From CAZUZS01 sp964624795 (GTDB lineage Bacteria > Calditrichota > Calditrichia > RBG-13-44-9), in NCBI GenBank assembly GCA_964624795.1, contig CAZUZS010000030.1:1-50456 (forward strand): a DNA stretch of 50,456 bases. The letters run 5' to 3'. Made by a program: the position numbers and the translations under genes. Every line of letters starts with the position of its first letter. The first letter of the stretch is position 1. Under the pieces are notes generated by a model that was not told where the DNA came from, ran no database searches, and worked only from the letters and a program-made list of their open reading frames with translations. This document shows, piece by piece, positions 34,476-43,722 of the stretch.

Positions 34476-36887
34476 ATGGAAATAAATGCAAACACATTAG
34501 CGGATATAAACCCGGCATTTCCCGAGATCCCGAAAGAGTTGAAAATTCTTGAAATAGAAAAACGGGTACTCTTCCCATTTATGCTGTTGCCTTTAACGAT
34601 TTTAGACGAGCCAACACAAAAATTGGTGGAAGAGGCTGTGGCGTCGAACCGAATTGTGGCCGCATTTGCCACGAAGGAAAAGGATGAAAATCAAGATGGC
34701 GCCTCCGAGACTTCGGTGATCGGGACTGCGGCATTGATTCTGCGGATGTTGCGGACACCGCAAAATACAATTGAAATACTACTGCAGGGAATTCAACGGG
34801 TGCGATTAATTGAATTCGTGCAGAAGGTGCCCTACCCGGTCGGCAAAGTGGAGCTGCTCAGGGATTCGTTTGAAAAAGATGTTGTATTCGAGGGATTGAT
34901 GCGGACCGCCCTGGGACAATTTCACGAAATCGTTTCCCGGGCGCCGTACCTTCCGGACGAAACCGAGCTGGTGGTCAACGGCCTCAATCAGGCCAGCCAG
35001 AAGATCGATTTCATGGCCACCAATCTTAATCTGAGCAAGGCGGAACAGCAGGCGCTGCTGGAAGAGCTGGATCTCACCAAACGATTAAAAATGCTCATCG
35101 GTTACTTCGACCGTGAATTGGAGATACTGAAAGTTGGGACAAAGATACACCAGGAAATCCAGCAGAAGGCAGACAAGGCACAGCGCGACGCCTATTTGCG
35201 GGAGCAGCTTGCGGCCATCAAAAAAGAGTTGGGAGAGAGTGACGAGCAAACTGCCATTATTAATGAATACCACCGGAAATTAGAGAAAGCCAATTTACCC
35301 AAAGAAGTGCAGGAGGAGGCCGAACGCGAGCTAAACCGCATGTCACAAATACCGCAGATGTCCCCTGAATACACCGTTTCGCGCACCTACCTGGATTGGC
35401 TGGTGGACCTGCCCTGGAATCTGAGCACTGAAGACAATCTGGATGTGGACCGGGCACAGCAGGTCCTCGATGAAGACCATCATGATCTTTCCAAACCGAA
35501 AGACCGAGTTATCGACTACCTGTCTGTCCGCAAGCTGAAAGCGGACATGAAAGGGCCGATCCTCTGTTTTTTAGGTCCGCCGGGAACCGGAAAAACATCG
35601 TTGGGCCAATCCATTGCGCGCGCACTGGGAAGGAAGTTCCTGCGGATATCGCTGGGGGGCATTCGCGATGAAGCGGAAATTCGCGGCCACCGCCGGACCT
35701 ATATCGGCGCGCTGCCGGGGCGCATCATCCAGGGATTGCGGCGAATTGGCTCCAATAACCCGGTGATGATGCTGGACGAGATCGATAAGGTTGGAACCGA
35801 TTTCCGCGGAGATCCGGCTTCCGCCCTGCTGGAAGTGCTGGACCCGGAGCAGAACAAGGCATTCGTGGATCATTACATCGATCTGCCGTTCGATCTGTCC
35901 AAGGTGTTGTTTATTGCCACCGCCAATGTTGGCGATACTATTCCCGCCCCGTTGTGGGACCGTATGGAAGTGATCGAAATGCCGGGCTATATTGAGCTTG
36001 ACAAAATCCAAATCGGCAAAAAGTATCTCATTCCCAAGCAGATTGCTGAACATGGTCTGGAGACGAACGACGTTGTATTCGAAGAAAATGTGATTTCTAA
36101 AATCATCCGGAACTACACAAGAGAAGCCGGGGTGCGGAACCTGGAAAGGCAGATAGCGACAATCTGCCGGAAATCGGCCAGAAAGATTGCCACCGGCAAC
36201 AAACCGCCGATTCGCATTTCGGAAAAAGATGTTGCCGAGGTTTTGGGCCCTGAGATGTTTCTCACCGATATTGCGGAAGAAAAGGATGAAGTCGGGGTTG
36301 TGGTTGGCATGGCCTGGACACCTGTAGGCGGGGATATTCTCTTCGTGGAAGCAAGCGCGGTTCCCGGGGAAGGCCGTTTGAAATTAACCGGTCGTTTGGG
36401 CGATGTCATGAAAGAATCGGCGGAGGCCGCCATGACCTACGTGCGCTCGCGTGCCGATAAACTTGGCTTGCCACCGGATTTCTACAAAAAGTGGGATGTG
36501 CACATCCATATTCCGGAAGGTGCGGTACCGAAGGATGGCCCTTCCGCCGGGGTAACGCTTACCACCGCCCTGGCGTCAGTGTTTACCCACCGCCCCGTGC
36601 GCCGCGACCTTTCCATGACCGGAGAAATTACCCTGCGTGGGAAAGTGCTGCCAATTGGCGGGGTAAGGGATAAGGTGCTGGCTGCCCACCGCGCGGGGAT
36701 CAAAAGAATAATTCTGCCGATGGAAAATAAGCGAAACCTGGAGGATGTTCCGGAAGAGGTAAAACGGGAGATTAAGTTTATATTTGTCGATAATCTGGAT
36801 GAGGTGCTGGATGCGGCGCTGCTTGAGAATACCAAGGCCAAATCCGCCCCAACGGAGCGAATGATGGAGAACATAGATGTTGGTTGA
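34476..36887 (+). CDS. lon: ATP-dependent Lon protease
   Basis: The 803-residue protein has the full LonA layout. The N-terminal LAN domain (about 25-230) precedes a coiled-coil and the AAA+ domain, with Walker A G-P-P-G-T-G-K-T (367-374) and Walker B V-M-M-L-D-E-I-D. The protease domain has the P-K-D-G-P-S-A-G motif with catalytic Ser690, and Lys733 in G-V-R-D-K-V-L-A. It degrades misfolded and short-lived regulatory proteins in the cytoplasm. It follows the Hsp20 gene by 13 bp in a likely stress operon. The C-terminus has a short extra tail (K-A-K-S-A-P-T-E-R). Confidence 0.97.
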   Translation: MEINANTLADINPAFPEIPKELKILEIEKRVLFPFMLLPLTILDEPTQKLVEEAVASNRIVAAFATKEKDENQDGASETSVIGTAALILRMLRTPQNTIEILLQGIQRVRLIEFVQKVPYPVGKVELLRDSFEKDVVFEGLMRTALGQFHEIVSRAPYLPDETELVVNGLNQASQKIDFMATNLNLSKAEQQALLEELDLTKRLKMLIGYFDRELEILKVGTKIHQEIQQKADKAQRDAYLREQLAAIKKELGESDEQTAIINEYHRKLEKANLPKEVQEEAERELNRMSQIPQMSPEYTVSRTYLDWLVDLPWNLSTEDNLDVDRAQQVLDEDHHDLSKPKDRVIDYLSVRKLKADMKGPILCFLGPPGTGKTSLGQSIARALGRKFLRISLGGIRDEAEIRGHRRTYIGALPGRIIQGLRRIGSNNPVMMLDEIDKVGTDFRGDPASALLEVLDPEQNKAFVDHYIDLPFDLSKVLFIATANVGDTIPAPLWDRMEVIEMPGYIELDKIQIGKKYLIPKQIAEHGLETNDVVFEENVISKIIRNYTREAGVRNLERQIATICRKSARKIATGNKPPIRISEKDVAEVLGPEMFLTDIAEEKDEVGVVVGMAWTPVGGDILFVEASAVPGEGRLKLTGRLGDVMKESAEAAMTYVRSRADKLGLPPDFYKKWDVHIHIPEGAVPKDGPSAGVTLTTALASVFTHRPVRRDLSMTGEITLRGKVLPIGGVRDKVLAAHRAGIKRIILPMENKRNLEDVPEEVKREIKFIFVDNLDEVLDAALLENTKAKSAPTERMMENIDVG

Positions 36888-37210
36888 ACAGGCCGGAGCG
36901 CTCCATGGGTAATCAGAAATGTGCAGGCATCTTCTACATGTTTTTATGATAATCGAAGGAACCGGCTATCTCCCGAATGGCTGGGCCGTCAAATAAAATC
37001 CGCACTGTCAGCAGGCTCTGCAAAACAGGAATTTGTCATACTCTGCATAAATTAGAATTTCTGAAATCCATTGATAATCAAGTCAAGGCAACGGTCGACA
37101 AAAATTAAATATTTGCCGTTTTGCCGGGATACCGACCAATTCAACTTTCAAAGCAGGGGATTCAATCTTATATTCCAAACCATGGCTTCCTTTAAAATGA
37201 AAGATGTACG
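36888..37210. other. Intergenic region between lon and mntH
   Basis: This 323-bp stretch has no gene. It contains an imperfect inverted repeat GGCAACGG (near 37087) and CCGTTTTGCC (near 37119), and the possible promoter at 37146-37174. No clear terminator follows lon. Confidence 0.5.
37146..37174 (+). promoter_or_regulatory. Possible promoter of the mntH-usp pair
   Basis: TTTCAA (37146-37151), 17 bases and TATATT (37169-37174) lie about 37 bp before the mntH start. The -10 is good but the -35 matches consensus at only three positions. No MntR- or Fur-like palindrome was recognised. Confidence 0.3.
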
Positions 37211-38512
37211 ATGAAAAACGAGGAAAGCAGATTCAAATTCGGCGACCATTCTACAATTCAGGCTGCGGAACAAGTCTTATCGGGTCAAAAGAAGCAAAGC
37301 CGCTTCAAAAACCTAATGCCTTTCCTGGGTCCGGCCTTTATCGCCAGTGTAGCCTACGTGGATCCCGGAAATTTCGCCACGAACATTCAGGGCGGCGCGC
37401 AATTCGGATATCTCCTGTTATGGGTCATCGTTGCCAGCAATTTAATGGCGATGCTGATTCAAACGCTCTCAGCCAAACTGGGCATCGCTACCGGAAACAA
37501 CCTGGCAGAACACTGCCGCCTGCACTATTCCAAGCCGGTGGTCATCACCATGTGGGTCCTGATGGAGCTGGTGGCGATGGCGACCGACCTGGCCGAGTTC
37601 CTGGGAGCAGCCCTGGGATTCAACCTGCTCCTGGGAGTTCCGCTGATTTATGGCGGCATACTGACCGCCGTGGCAACGTTCTTCATCCTGGGATTGGAGC
37701 GCTACGGTTTCCGTCCGCTGGAAGCGGTTATCACCTCAATGGTCGGTGTCATCGCGTTGAGCTACCTGGTTGAAACCATTCTCGACAAGCCGAACCTGGG
37801 ACTGCTGCTCTACCATGCAACCGTTCCGCAGTTTGCCGGCACGGAAAGCGTTTTGCTGGCGGCAGGTATTCTGGGTGCCACCGTCATGCCACATGCCATT
37901 TTTCTGCATTCCGCTCTCACCCAGGGGCGGATTATCGTTAAAGATAATAAACGAATGAGGCGGCTGTTTCACTTCGAGATTGCTGATGTTGTCATTGCCA
38001 TGGGAATCGCCAGTTTTGTGAACGCCGCTATGCTGATCATGGCCGCGGCGACTTTCCACACCAGCGGCCATGCCAATATTGGCACCATCGAGGAAGCGCA
38101 TCGCACACTGGAACCACTTTTGGGACGCGCAGCGAGCTGGTTCTTTGCACTCTCCCTGCTGGCAGCCGGTTTGTCCTCTTCCACGGTTGGTACCAGCGCC
38201 GGGCAGGTAATCATGCAGGGTTTTCTGCACCGCCATATTCCGGTCTGGATTCGCCGACTGGTCACCATGCTGCCGTCCCTCATTGTCATCGCCATCGGCC
38301 TGGACCCGACACGCACGCTGGTCATCAGCCAGGTAATTCTCAGTTTCGGACTGCCGTTTGCCATTATCCCGTTGGTTCAATTCACCAGCAACAAGAAAAT
38401 CATGGGTGTACTGACAAATCATTTGCTGACAAATATTCTGGCCTGGATCATCGCCTTTCTTATAATTGCCTTAAATGTCTATTTGTTGTACCAGACTTTA
38501 TTCGTGGGGTAA
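37211..38512 (+). CDS. mntH: Nramp family divalent metal transporter (MntH-like)
   Basis: The 433-residue membrane protein has about eleven segments. It carries the Nramp hallmark D-P-G-N-F-A-T-N-I-Q-G-G-A-Q-F-G-Y in segment 1, whose D and N coordinate the metal, and V-M-P-H-A-I-F-L-H-S in segment 6 with the metal-site Met-Pro-His. It imports Mn2+ and Fe2+ by proton symport in the inner membrane. A hydrophilic N-terminal stretch of about 35 residues precedes segment 1. The gene ends three bases before the UspA gene, and both are likely translated together. Confidence 0.93.
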   Translation: MKNEESRFKFGDHSTIQAAEQVLSGQKKQSRFKNLMPFLGPAFIASVAYVDPGNFATNIQGGAQFGYLLLWVIVASNLMAMLIQTLSAKLGIATGNNLAEHCRLHYSKPVVITMWVLMELVAMATDLAEFLGAALGFNLLLGVPLIYGGILTAVATFFILGLERYGFRPLEAVITSMVGVIALSYLVETILDKPNLGLLLYHATVPQFAGTESVLLAAGILGATVMPHAIFLHSALTQGRIIVKDNKRMRRLFHFEIADVVIAMGIASFVNAAMLIMAAATFHTSGHANIGTIEEAHRTLEPLLGRAASWFFALSLLAAGLSSSTVGTSAGQVIMQGFLHRHIPVWIRRLVTMLPSLIVIAIGLDPTRTLVISQVILSFGLPFAIIPLVQFTSNKKIMGVLTNHLLTNILAWIIAFLIIALNVYLLYQTLFVG

Positions 38513-38515
38513 GAA

Positions 38516-39421
38516 ATGTTTAACCACATATTGGTGCCGCTAGATGGCTCTAAACTGGCTGAATCGGTTCTCCCGGCTGCAAAACAAATTGCAAAAGTTT
38601 TTCATTCTTCAGTCATGCTAGTACATGTAATTGAAAAAAACGCACCCGGTGAGGTCCACGGGGATATGCACCTGCGAACCCCGGCAGAGGCGGAAAAATA
38701 CCTGCAGGAGATCGCTTCCGAAACATTCGATGATCCGGCGAAGGTGAATCACCATGTTCACACCTCAGAGGTGGAAGATGTGGCTCGCAGCATTGTGGAA
38801 CATGCCGGCGAGTTTCAACCGGACCTGATTATCATGTGCACGCATGGTAGCGGCGGTCCCCGCGACTGGCTTTTTGGGAGTATTGCGCAGCAGGTAATCG
38901 CACTTGGCACGACGCCGGTATTGTTAATTTCATCTACGGCGACGGAACCGCACTCTTTCCCCTGCCGAAAAATACTGGTTGCGCTGGATGGTCAGGAGGA
39001 ACATGAACAGGGATTGAAAAAGGCCGTCGAGCTGGCACAAACCTGTCCCGCTCCCCTGCACCTGCTGATGGTGATTCCCCGCTACCGCGATATTTCCGGA
39101 AAGTGGACAGTTACCAGCCGGCTGCTGCCCGGAACGACTTCCCGCCTGTTAGACATCTCCGTGGAAGACGGAGAAGCTTACCTGGCGGAGCACCAATCCC
39201 ATCTAAAGGAAGGGGGAATAACGTCAACCGTTTCCATCGCGAGGGGCGATCCGGCTGCTATTATCAGCAGAACCGCAAAGGAAGAGCAGGTTGACATGAT
39301 TGTCCTGGGCACTCATGGCAAAACCGGTATGGAAGCTTTCTGGGAAGGAAGCGTAACCCCCAAGATTTGCAAACATTGCAAGATGCCGCTACTGCTCGTG
39401 CCGGTGAGGGGTGGGGAATAG
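38516..39421 (+). CDS. Tandem universal stress protein (UspA)
   Basis: The 301-residue protein has two Usp domains (about 1-142 and 149-297). Each has the beta1 start (I-L-V-P-L-D-G-S and I-L-V-A-L-D-G-Q) and an ATP-loop motif: M-C-T-H-G-S-G-G-P-R-D-W-L-F-G-S and G-T-H-G-K-T-G-M-E-A-F-W-E-G-S. Both domains therefore look able to bind ATP. It starts three bases after mntH, and its SD lies in the mntH end (GGGGTAAG). Co-occurrence of Nramp and Usp suggests it modulates or reports metal import; this is inference. It is cytoplasmic. Confidence 0.9.
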   Translation: MFNHILVPLDGSKLAESVLPAAKQIAKVFHSSVMLVHVIEKNAPGEVHGDMHLRTPAEAEKYLQEIASETFDDPAKVNHHVHTSEVEDVARSIVEHAGEFQPDLIIMCTHGSGGPRDWLFGSIAQQVIALGTTPVLLISSTATEPHSFPCRKILVALDGQEEHEQGLKKAVELAQTCPAPLHLLMVIPRYRDISGKWTVTSRLLPGTTSRLLDISVEDGEAYLAEHQSHLKEGGITSTVSIARGDPAAIISRTAKEEQVDMIVLGTHGKTGMEAFWEGSVTPKICKHCKMPLLLVPVRGGE

Positions 39422-39640
39422 AATGCAGATGGTGTGCGGTTGGCCGTTGGTTGTACCTTGTCATTGGTTATTTCAGGAAAAATCCTTGATAATTTCATAA
39501 GTATATATTAATTATGATAGGATGAGACAATAACAGGTAACTTAGAATCTAATTGGGGGGAACATATACCGCCCGCCGTGGCCTATGAAACTGCTGTGCT
39601 TGCTCGCGGCGGATGCTGGAAACTGGGGCAGTTTGCTTAA

Positions 39641-40285
39641 ATGAAAACCAAAATTTTAGGTGCATCGTCAGAGGCCAACCCTTGGATTTCACCCAATTAC
39701 CGTGCAAGCGACTGGCGAAGCTTAGATTTAAGAAATCCCGATGGTCAGGATTGGCAAAAAGCAGTTGATATTCTTTATGACCGCTTGAACGGCCGCTTCT
39801 TGGCTCATGTAAAATTGATAGAGCACAATCCAAACAAAGAAATTAAAGAGTTTTGCGGCTTTGTAATTTTAGCGATCGATTGCTTAATCATAGAAACAAT
39901 GTACCAGTTTTACAACGGAGTAAATGAAACTAATATCAAACACGAAGAAGCTTTTTGGAAGTTCTTTAGCAATAGCATATTTTTCAATAAAGACTTTGAT
40001 TCAAAGAACAAGGCAATTTTGTTCTATAGACATTTCCGTTGTGGCATACTTCATCAAGCACAAACAAAGCGTGCCTCAAAAATCAGAATCGGACTGCAAA
40101 AAATGATTGAACAGAGCGTTGCAGGCAATATCAATAATGGGTTGATTATTGACCGAAAAAAATTCCATCAAGCACTTATTAATGAAATAGATAATTATAA
40201 AGATAGATTACGTAATCCTAAGATTGAAGAAGACTATGTATTAAGAGAGAATTTTATTAAGAAGATGTCATACATTGTAAATTGA
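39641..40285 (+). CDS. Hypothetical protein with an R-x4-H motif, HEPN-like
   Basis: I know this family only as a hypothetical protein. The 214-residue protein has A-V-D-I-L-Y-D-R-L-N-G-R-F-L, F-V-I-L-A-I-D-C-L-I-I-E-T-M-Y-Q-F-Y and F-Y-R-H-F-R-C-G-I-L-H-Q-A. The last contains Arg followed four residues later by His (R-C-G-I-L-H), the spacing of HEPN ribonuclease active sites, in a helical context. It is AT-rich, Lys- and Ile-rich and has no signal peptide. It begins the AT-rich stretch that continues to 43.0 kb. A GC-rich patch with an AAACTGC/GCAGTTT inverted repeat lies just before it (39586-39635). RNase or defence activity is speculation. Confidence 0.6.
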   Translation: MKTKILGASSEANPWISPNYRASDWRSLDLRNPDGQDWQKAVDILYDRLNGRFLAHVKLIEHNPNKEIKEFCGFVILAIDCLIIETMYQFYNGVNETNIKHEEAFWKFFSNSIFFNKDFDSKNKAILFYRHFRCGILHQAQTKRASKIRIGLQKMIEQSVAGNINNGLIIDRKKFHQALINEIDNYKDRLRNPKIEEDYVLRENFIKKMSYIVN

Positions 40286-40367
40286 TCTTTGGAAGAATTC
40301 ATGATCCTCTTTGACGTTCAAAAACTTTAATTTTAAAAGGAGATTTTGATTAAAGGAGGCGCAAACA

Positions 40368-40868
40368 ATGGGTACTTTTGAAAATGTCAATCTACTATAT
40401 GTAGGAAGAGATGGAGGCTGCAAAGTTATTCGGAAAATTGAAAGAGACGGTTCGCGGATATTCGCCATCACAGACGAGAACAAAAATTTTACAACTTCGT
40501 CGAAAAATTTTTATAGTAGGATTGTTGAATTTCAACCCAAGACTTTAATAGTAGATGAAAAGGTGGCACGACTGATTGAATCCTTGGGCATACCTGTCAA
40601 TGAGACTGGAGAACGGTTCGAAATCCCNNNNNNNNNNGTAGCTTATAAAAGTCCCCTCACGGGAAGCTGGTCTGCATGGGATGTTGTCCCCTTTGCTAAT
40701 AAAGACAAGATTTTCTTCAAATTAAAAAACGAGGCTGGTGGATTTATTATAACGCCTGAGCGATTAAGAACTTGCTATCGCGGAACATGGGATGAATTGA
40801 CAAAAAATGTTACTTATTCATCCGAAGAAGAAACTGAAAAATTCTTGAGAGAAAATGGGCTAATATAA
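40368..40868 (+). CDS. Hypothetical protein interrupted by a 10-N gap
   Basis: The 166-residue reading has a perfect AAAGGAGG before the ATG, which strongly supports translation. I do not recognise it. The first part is beta-rich (L-L-Y-V-G-R-D-G-G-C-K-V-I-R) and the second has S-P-L-T-G-S-W-S-A-W-D-V-V-P. Ten N at 40628-40637 break the sequence; the frame matches on both sides, but the residues there and the true gap length are unknown. It has no signal peptide. It lies 82 bp after the HEPN-like gene and 21 bp before the Kelch gene. Confidence 0.6.
   Translation: MGTFENVNLLYVGRDGGCKVIRKIERDGSRIFAITDENKNFTTSSKNFYSRIVEFQPKTLIVDEKVARLIESLGIPVNETGERFEIXXXXVAYKSPLTGSWSAWDVVPFANKDKIFFKLKNEAGGFIITPERLRTCYRGTWDELTKNVTYSSEEETEKFLRENGLI
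40628..40637. other. Short assembly gap (10 N)
   Basis: Ten N lie within the gene at 40368-40868. Unlike the two 100-N gaps there is no repeated flank, so some sequence may really be missing. The open frame continues in register. Confidence 0.9.
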
Positions 40869-40889
40869 TAAACAGAAGGCTAAGATATT

Positions 40890-42494
40890 ATGAGACGACT
40901 TATTTTTTCTGTCATAATTTTATTCGGTGCCTTTACTATTTGCGAAGCGGACAATGATTGGAAAGAAAAAAATCCTTCTCCCCATCCAATAGGAAGATAT
41001 TTATTCTCGATGTCATACATCGCTAATGGGAAAGTCTTATTGTTTGGCGGTAATATCACATCGACAGCCAACGAGACTGATGAAACCTGGATATATGATT
41101 TGAGCACAAATTCATGGTCACAAAAAATTGTTGATGGTCCTGTAGCTCGTGAAGAACATGATATGGCATATATTGGAGAGGATAAGGTTCTACTTTTTGG
41201 CGGTGATGCGGCAACGGGGTATCAAAGTGATACCTGGATATATGATTTAAGCGAATCTACCTGGCACGAGATGAATCCTATTAATCATCCGCCGGTAAGT
41301 CAGAATCACAAACTCGCTTATTTAGGTGATGATAAAGTACTATATTTCTTACAAAATAAAACGTGGGTCTATGATCTAAGCGAAAATAATTGGACAGACC
41401 AAAATCCTGCGATATATCCCTCTGGTAACTCGTCGCCTGCAATGTGTTATATTGGTCAATCAAAAGTATTATTATTTGGAGGAGGGAACGACGAAACCTG
41501 GATTTTTGATTATTCATCAAATACATGGACTCAGATGAATCCTACAATCTCGCCTTCAGCGCGTTCATACCATGCTTTATCGTACATCGGTAATAACAGG
41601 GCTTTGCTGTTTGGCGGCAGTACTGCCAGCGGATATGCAAATGATACATGGATCTACGATTATGGTTCAAATAACTGGTCACAAGACTTAAATGCAATTA
41701 ATCCCTCTCCCAGGTATTCTCATCAAATAGCTGAAACGAGTCTTAATGGCTCCAATTACTTAGTCCTTTTTGGAGGGTATGATGGAACATTTGGAAGTTC
41801 GGGTACACGTTTTGACGATACCTGGACATTCGGCGGTGGAGATTATTCCCTTCCAATATTTCTTAATTCATATACGGCTACGGCAGGCAATGGCCAGATT
41901 ACACTAAAATGGATCACGCAGTCCGAGCAAAAAAATTTGGGATTTATCATTGAACGTTCACAAAGTAGCACTGATGAATTTGATGAAATTGCTTCGTACA
42001 TCAATTATCCACAGCTAAAAGGTCAAGGGAACTCAAATTCAAGGACATCTTATTTTTTTGCCGATCAGAATCTCCCAAATGGAATAGCATACTATTATAA
42101 ATTAATCGATGTCGATTTCAACGGAATTCACACCGCACACGGACCGATAAGTGGGATTCCCAATGCAAACGGCGTTGAAATTGAGAAAAAAGCATATAAG
42201 GCCACCCACTTTTCCCTTGAGCAAAATTATCCAAATCCTTTCAATCCTTCCACCACTATTCGCTTTGAAATCCCGGTCAACAGCCACAGCTTAGAAACGG
42301 TCCGACTATCCATTTATAATACTCAGGGTCAAGCAATCAGAAATTTGTATTTCGGTAAACTCGCTGACGGCGTTTATGATATTGTGTGGGATGGAACGGA
42401 CAATTCACATATCCAATTGCCTTCGGGCGTTTATTTGGTGCTATTGAAAGCCGGATTTTTAACTAAATCAAAAAAGATGCTCTTGGTGAGATAA
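40890..42494 (+). CDS. Secreted Kelch-repeat protein with T9SS sorting domain
   Basis: The 534-residue protein has a Sec signal peptide (residues about 1-20). Five to six Kelch-type repeats follow (about 25-325), each with K-V-L-L-F-G-G then D-E-T-W-I-Y-D-L or D-T-W-I-Y-D and N-x-W. A Fn3-like segment comes next (about 330-420). The T9SS type A sorting domain closes it (about 446-534; F-S-L-E-Q-N-Y-P-N-P-F-N-P-S, L-S-I-Y-N-T-Q-G, L-P-S-G-V-Y-L-V). It is expected at the cell surface or released, with the propeller as a binding surface. Upstream AGAAGG is a fair SD. Codon use is AT-rich like the two genes before it. Confidence 0.9.
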   Translation: MRRLIFSVIILFGAFTICEADNDWKEKNPSPHPIGRYLFSMSYIANGKVLLFGGNITSTANETDETWIYDLSTNSWSQKIVDGPVAREEHDMAYIGEDKVLLFGGDAATGYQSDTWIYDLSESTWHEMNPINHPPVSQNHKLAYLGDDKVLYFLQNKTWVYDLSENNWTDQNPAIYPSGNSSPAMCYIGQSKVLLFGGGNDETWIFDYSSNTWTQMNPTISPSARSYHALSYIGNNRALLFGGSTASGYANDTWIYDYGSNNWSQDLNAINPSPRYSHQIAETSLNGSNYLVLFGGYDGTFGSSGTRFDDTWTFGGGDYSLPIFLNSYTATAGNGQITLKWITQSEQKNLGFIIERSQSSTDEFDEIASYINYPQLKGQGNSNSRTSYFFADQNLPNGIAYYYKLIDVDFNGIHTAHGPISGIPNANGVEIEKKAYKATHFSLEQNYPNPFNPSTTIRFEIPVNSHSLETVRLSIYNTQGQAIRNLYFGKLADGVYDIVWDGTDNSHIQLPSGVYLVLLKAGFLTKSKKMLLVR

Positions 42495-42673
42495 TCAACT
42501 TGGAAAAGAGGTTCAGGCACTTCCATCATGGATTAATAGGGTTTCCTACTGGACGCCGGAAATCGATTTAGGATCCCATAATAATCTGTTTCGGCACATA
42601 ATTTTACTAAAATGCTGACGCATTAATCATGACAATAAATGATCAATCACCAAATCAAAACCATATTTTTTTA

Positions 42674-43024
42674 ATGTCCGTCGACGATATCACATGATCA
42701 AAGGCTGAAAAGAAAATCGCCAAAGCTGCTTCTGATAAAGCATACGAAAGAGAAATGAAGACCATCAGGAAGGAGGCCGCTCGAATCCTTGAAAACCTGA
42801 AAGACACTGGTGAAATCTAGAAACTGGAACACTATCTGAGCAAAAAGCGGCTCGATGTTGATGCAAAATATAACTACCGGTACTCGTTGCTAATCCTTGT
42901 TTTCGCCAGGCTGATGTCGGATGCCTACCTGAGGATTGAAGGTCTTGAAGGTCGGTCGGAAGACAAGCTATTGTTGACCCCTGAAGTTTCCGAAGAAGCC
43001 AATAACATCAGAATCGGATATTAA
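42674..43024 (+). pseudogene. Gene remnant interrupted by two in-frame stops
   Basis: In the 616-bp stretch between the Kelch gene and the DinB-like gene, one frame reads from ATG (42674) to TAA (43022-43024) as a 116-codon protein-like sequence with two internal stops: TGA at 42695-42697 and TAG at 42818-42820. Between and after them the sequence looks coding: A-S-D-K-A-Y-E-R-E-M-K-T-I-R-K-E-A-A-R-I-L-E-N-L, Y-R-Y-S-L-L-I-L-V-F-A-R-L-M and L-E-G-R-S-E-D-K-L-L. The product is a charged helical protein of unknown family. Decay is the simplest explanation; recoding of stops would be the alternative. Confidence 0.5.
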
Positions 43025-43110
43025 AAAGGCTGCAATCCGCATGGGAGACCCAAAGAAATTAAATTGTTCCAAGCGCAAAAATCAGCACTCGGGATCAAAG
43101 GAGAATCAAA

Positions 43111-43623
43111 ATGAATATGACAACCTGGAAATCAGATATCTGGCGGCAGTTCGGCGCCGCAATTGATATGTTGGAAAATGCTATTCAGGCCTGCCCCGAA
43201 GCGTTGTGGAGAGACCGCTCGCGGGAACCGGAGTTCTGGTACCTGGCTTTCCACACGTTGTTCTGGTCCGATCTCTATCTCTCCGAATCAGCGGAAGGAT
43301 TCGCTCCGCCCGCACCCTTCACATTGTCCGAACTGGACCCTGCGGGCTTACTTCCGGAACGGGTCTATTCTAAGGTGGAGCTTCAATCCTACCTCGAACA
43401 TTGCCGTAAAAAATGCCGGGAAAGAATTGAATCACTCAAAGAGGAAGGCGCAAAAAAACGATTCAAGATCGGCAGGGTAGATCTTGCCGTTTCCGAATTG
43501 TTGCTGTACAATATGCGTCATGTGCAACATCATGCGGCACAGCTAAACCTGCTACTCCGGCAAGCCACGGGATCGGCGCCCCGATACATTATTCAGGCAA
43601 AGACGAAACTCAACGCCGAATAA
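43111..43623 (+). CDS. DinB-like (DinB/YfiT superfamily) protein
   Basis: The 170-residue protein is a helical bundle with the DinB-like pattern. F-H-T-L-F-W-S-D-L-Y-L gives the first metal-site His near residue 48, and M-R-H-V-Q-H-H-A-A-Q-L-N gives the remaining His ligands near 133-138. Members are metal-dependent, often thiol transferases or of unknown role. Only some are DNA-damage inducible, and no LexA-like site is visible here. AAAGGAGA before the ATG is a strong SD. It is GC-richer than the AT-rich genes before it, marking the right edge of that stretch. Confidence 0.82.
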   Translation: MNMTTWKSDIWRQFGAAIDMLENAIQACPEALWRDRSREPEFWYLAFHTLFWSDLYLSESAEGFAPPAPFTLSELDPAGLLPERVYSKVELQSYLEHCRKKCRERIESLKEEGAKKRFKIGRVDLAVSELLLYNMRHVQHHAAQLNLLLRQATGSAPRYIIQAKTKLNAE

Positions 43624-43722
43624 TGTCAAAAAGAATTTCCTCGAGCAATTTTTTAACGGAATAGAAATTCCACAACGGGCGCAATAGTCCCGTCCCAAAT
43701 GAACCAGACACGGTTGATGCGT

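Noticed and set aside
37204..37773. 189-codon frame overlapping mntH in another frame
   Set aside because: The overlapping Nramp frame has family motifs throughout; this frame is Arg/Gly/Pro-rich noise.
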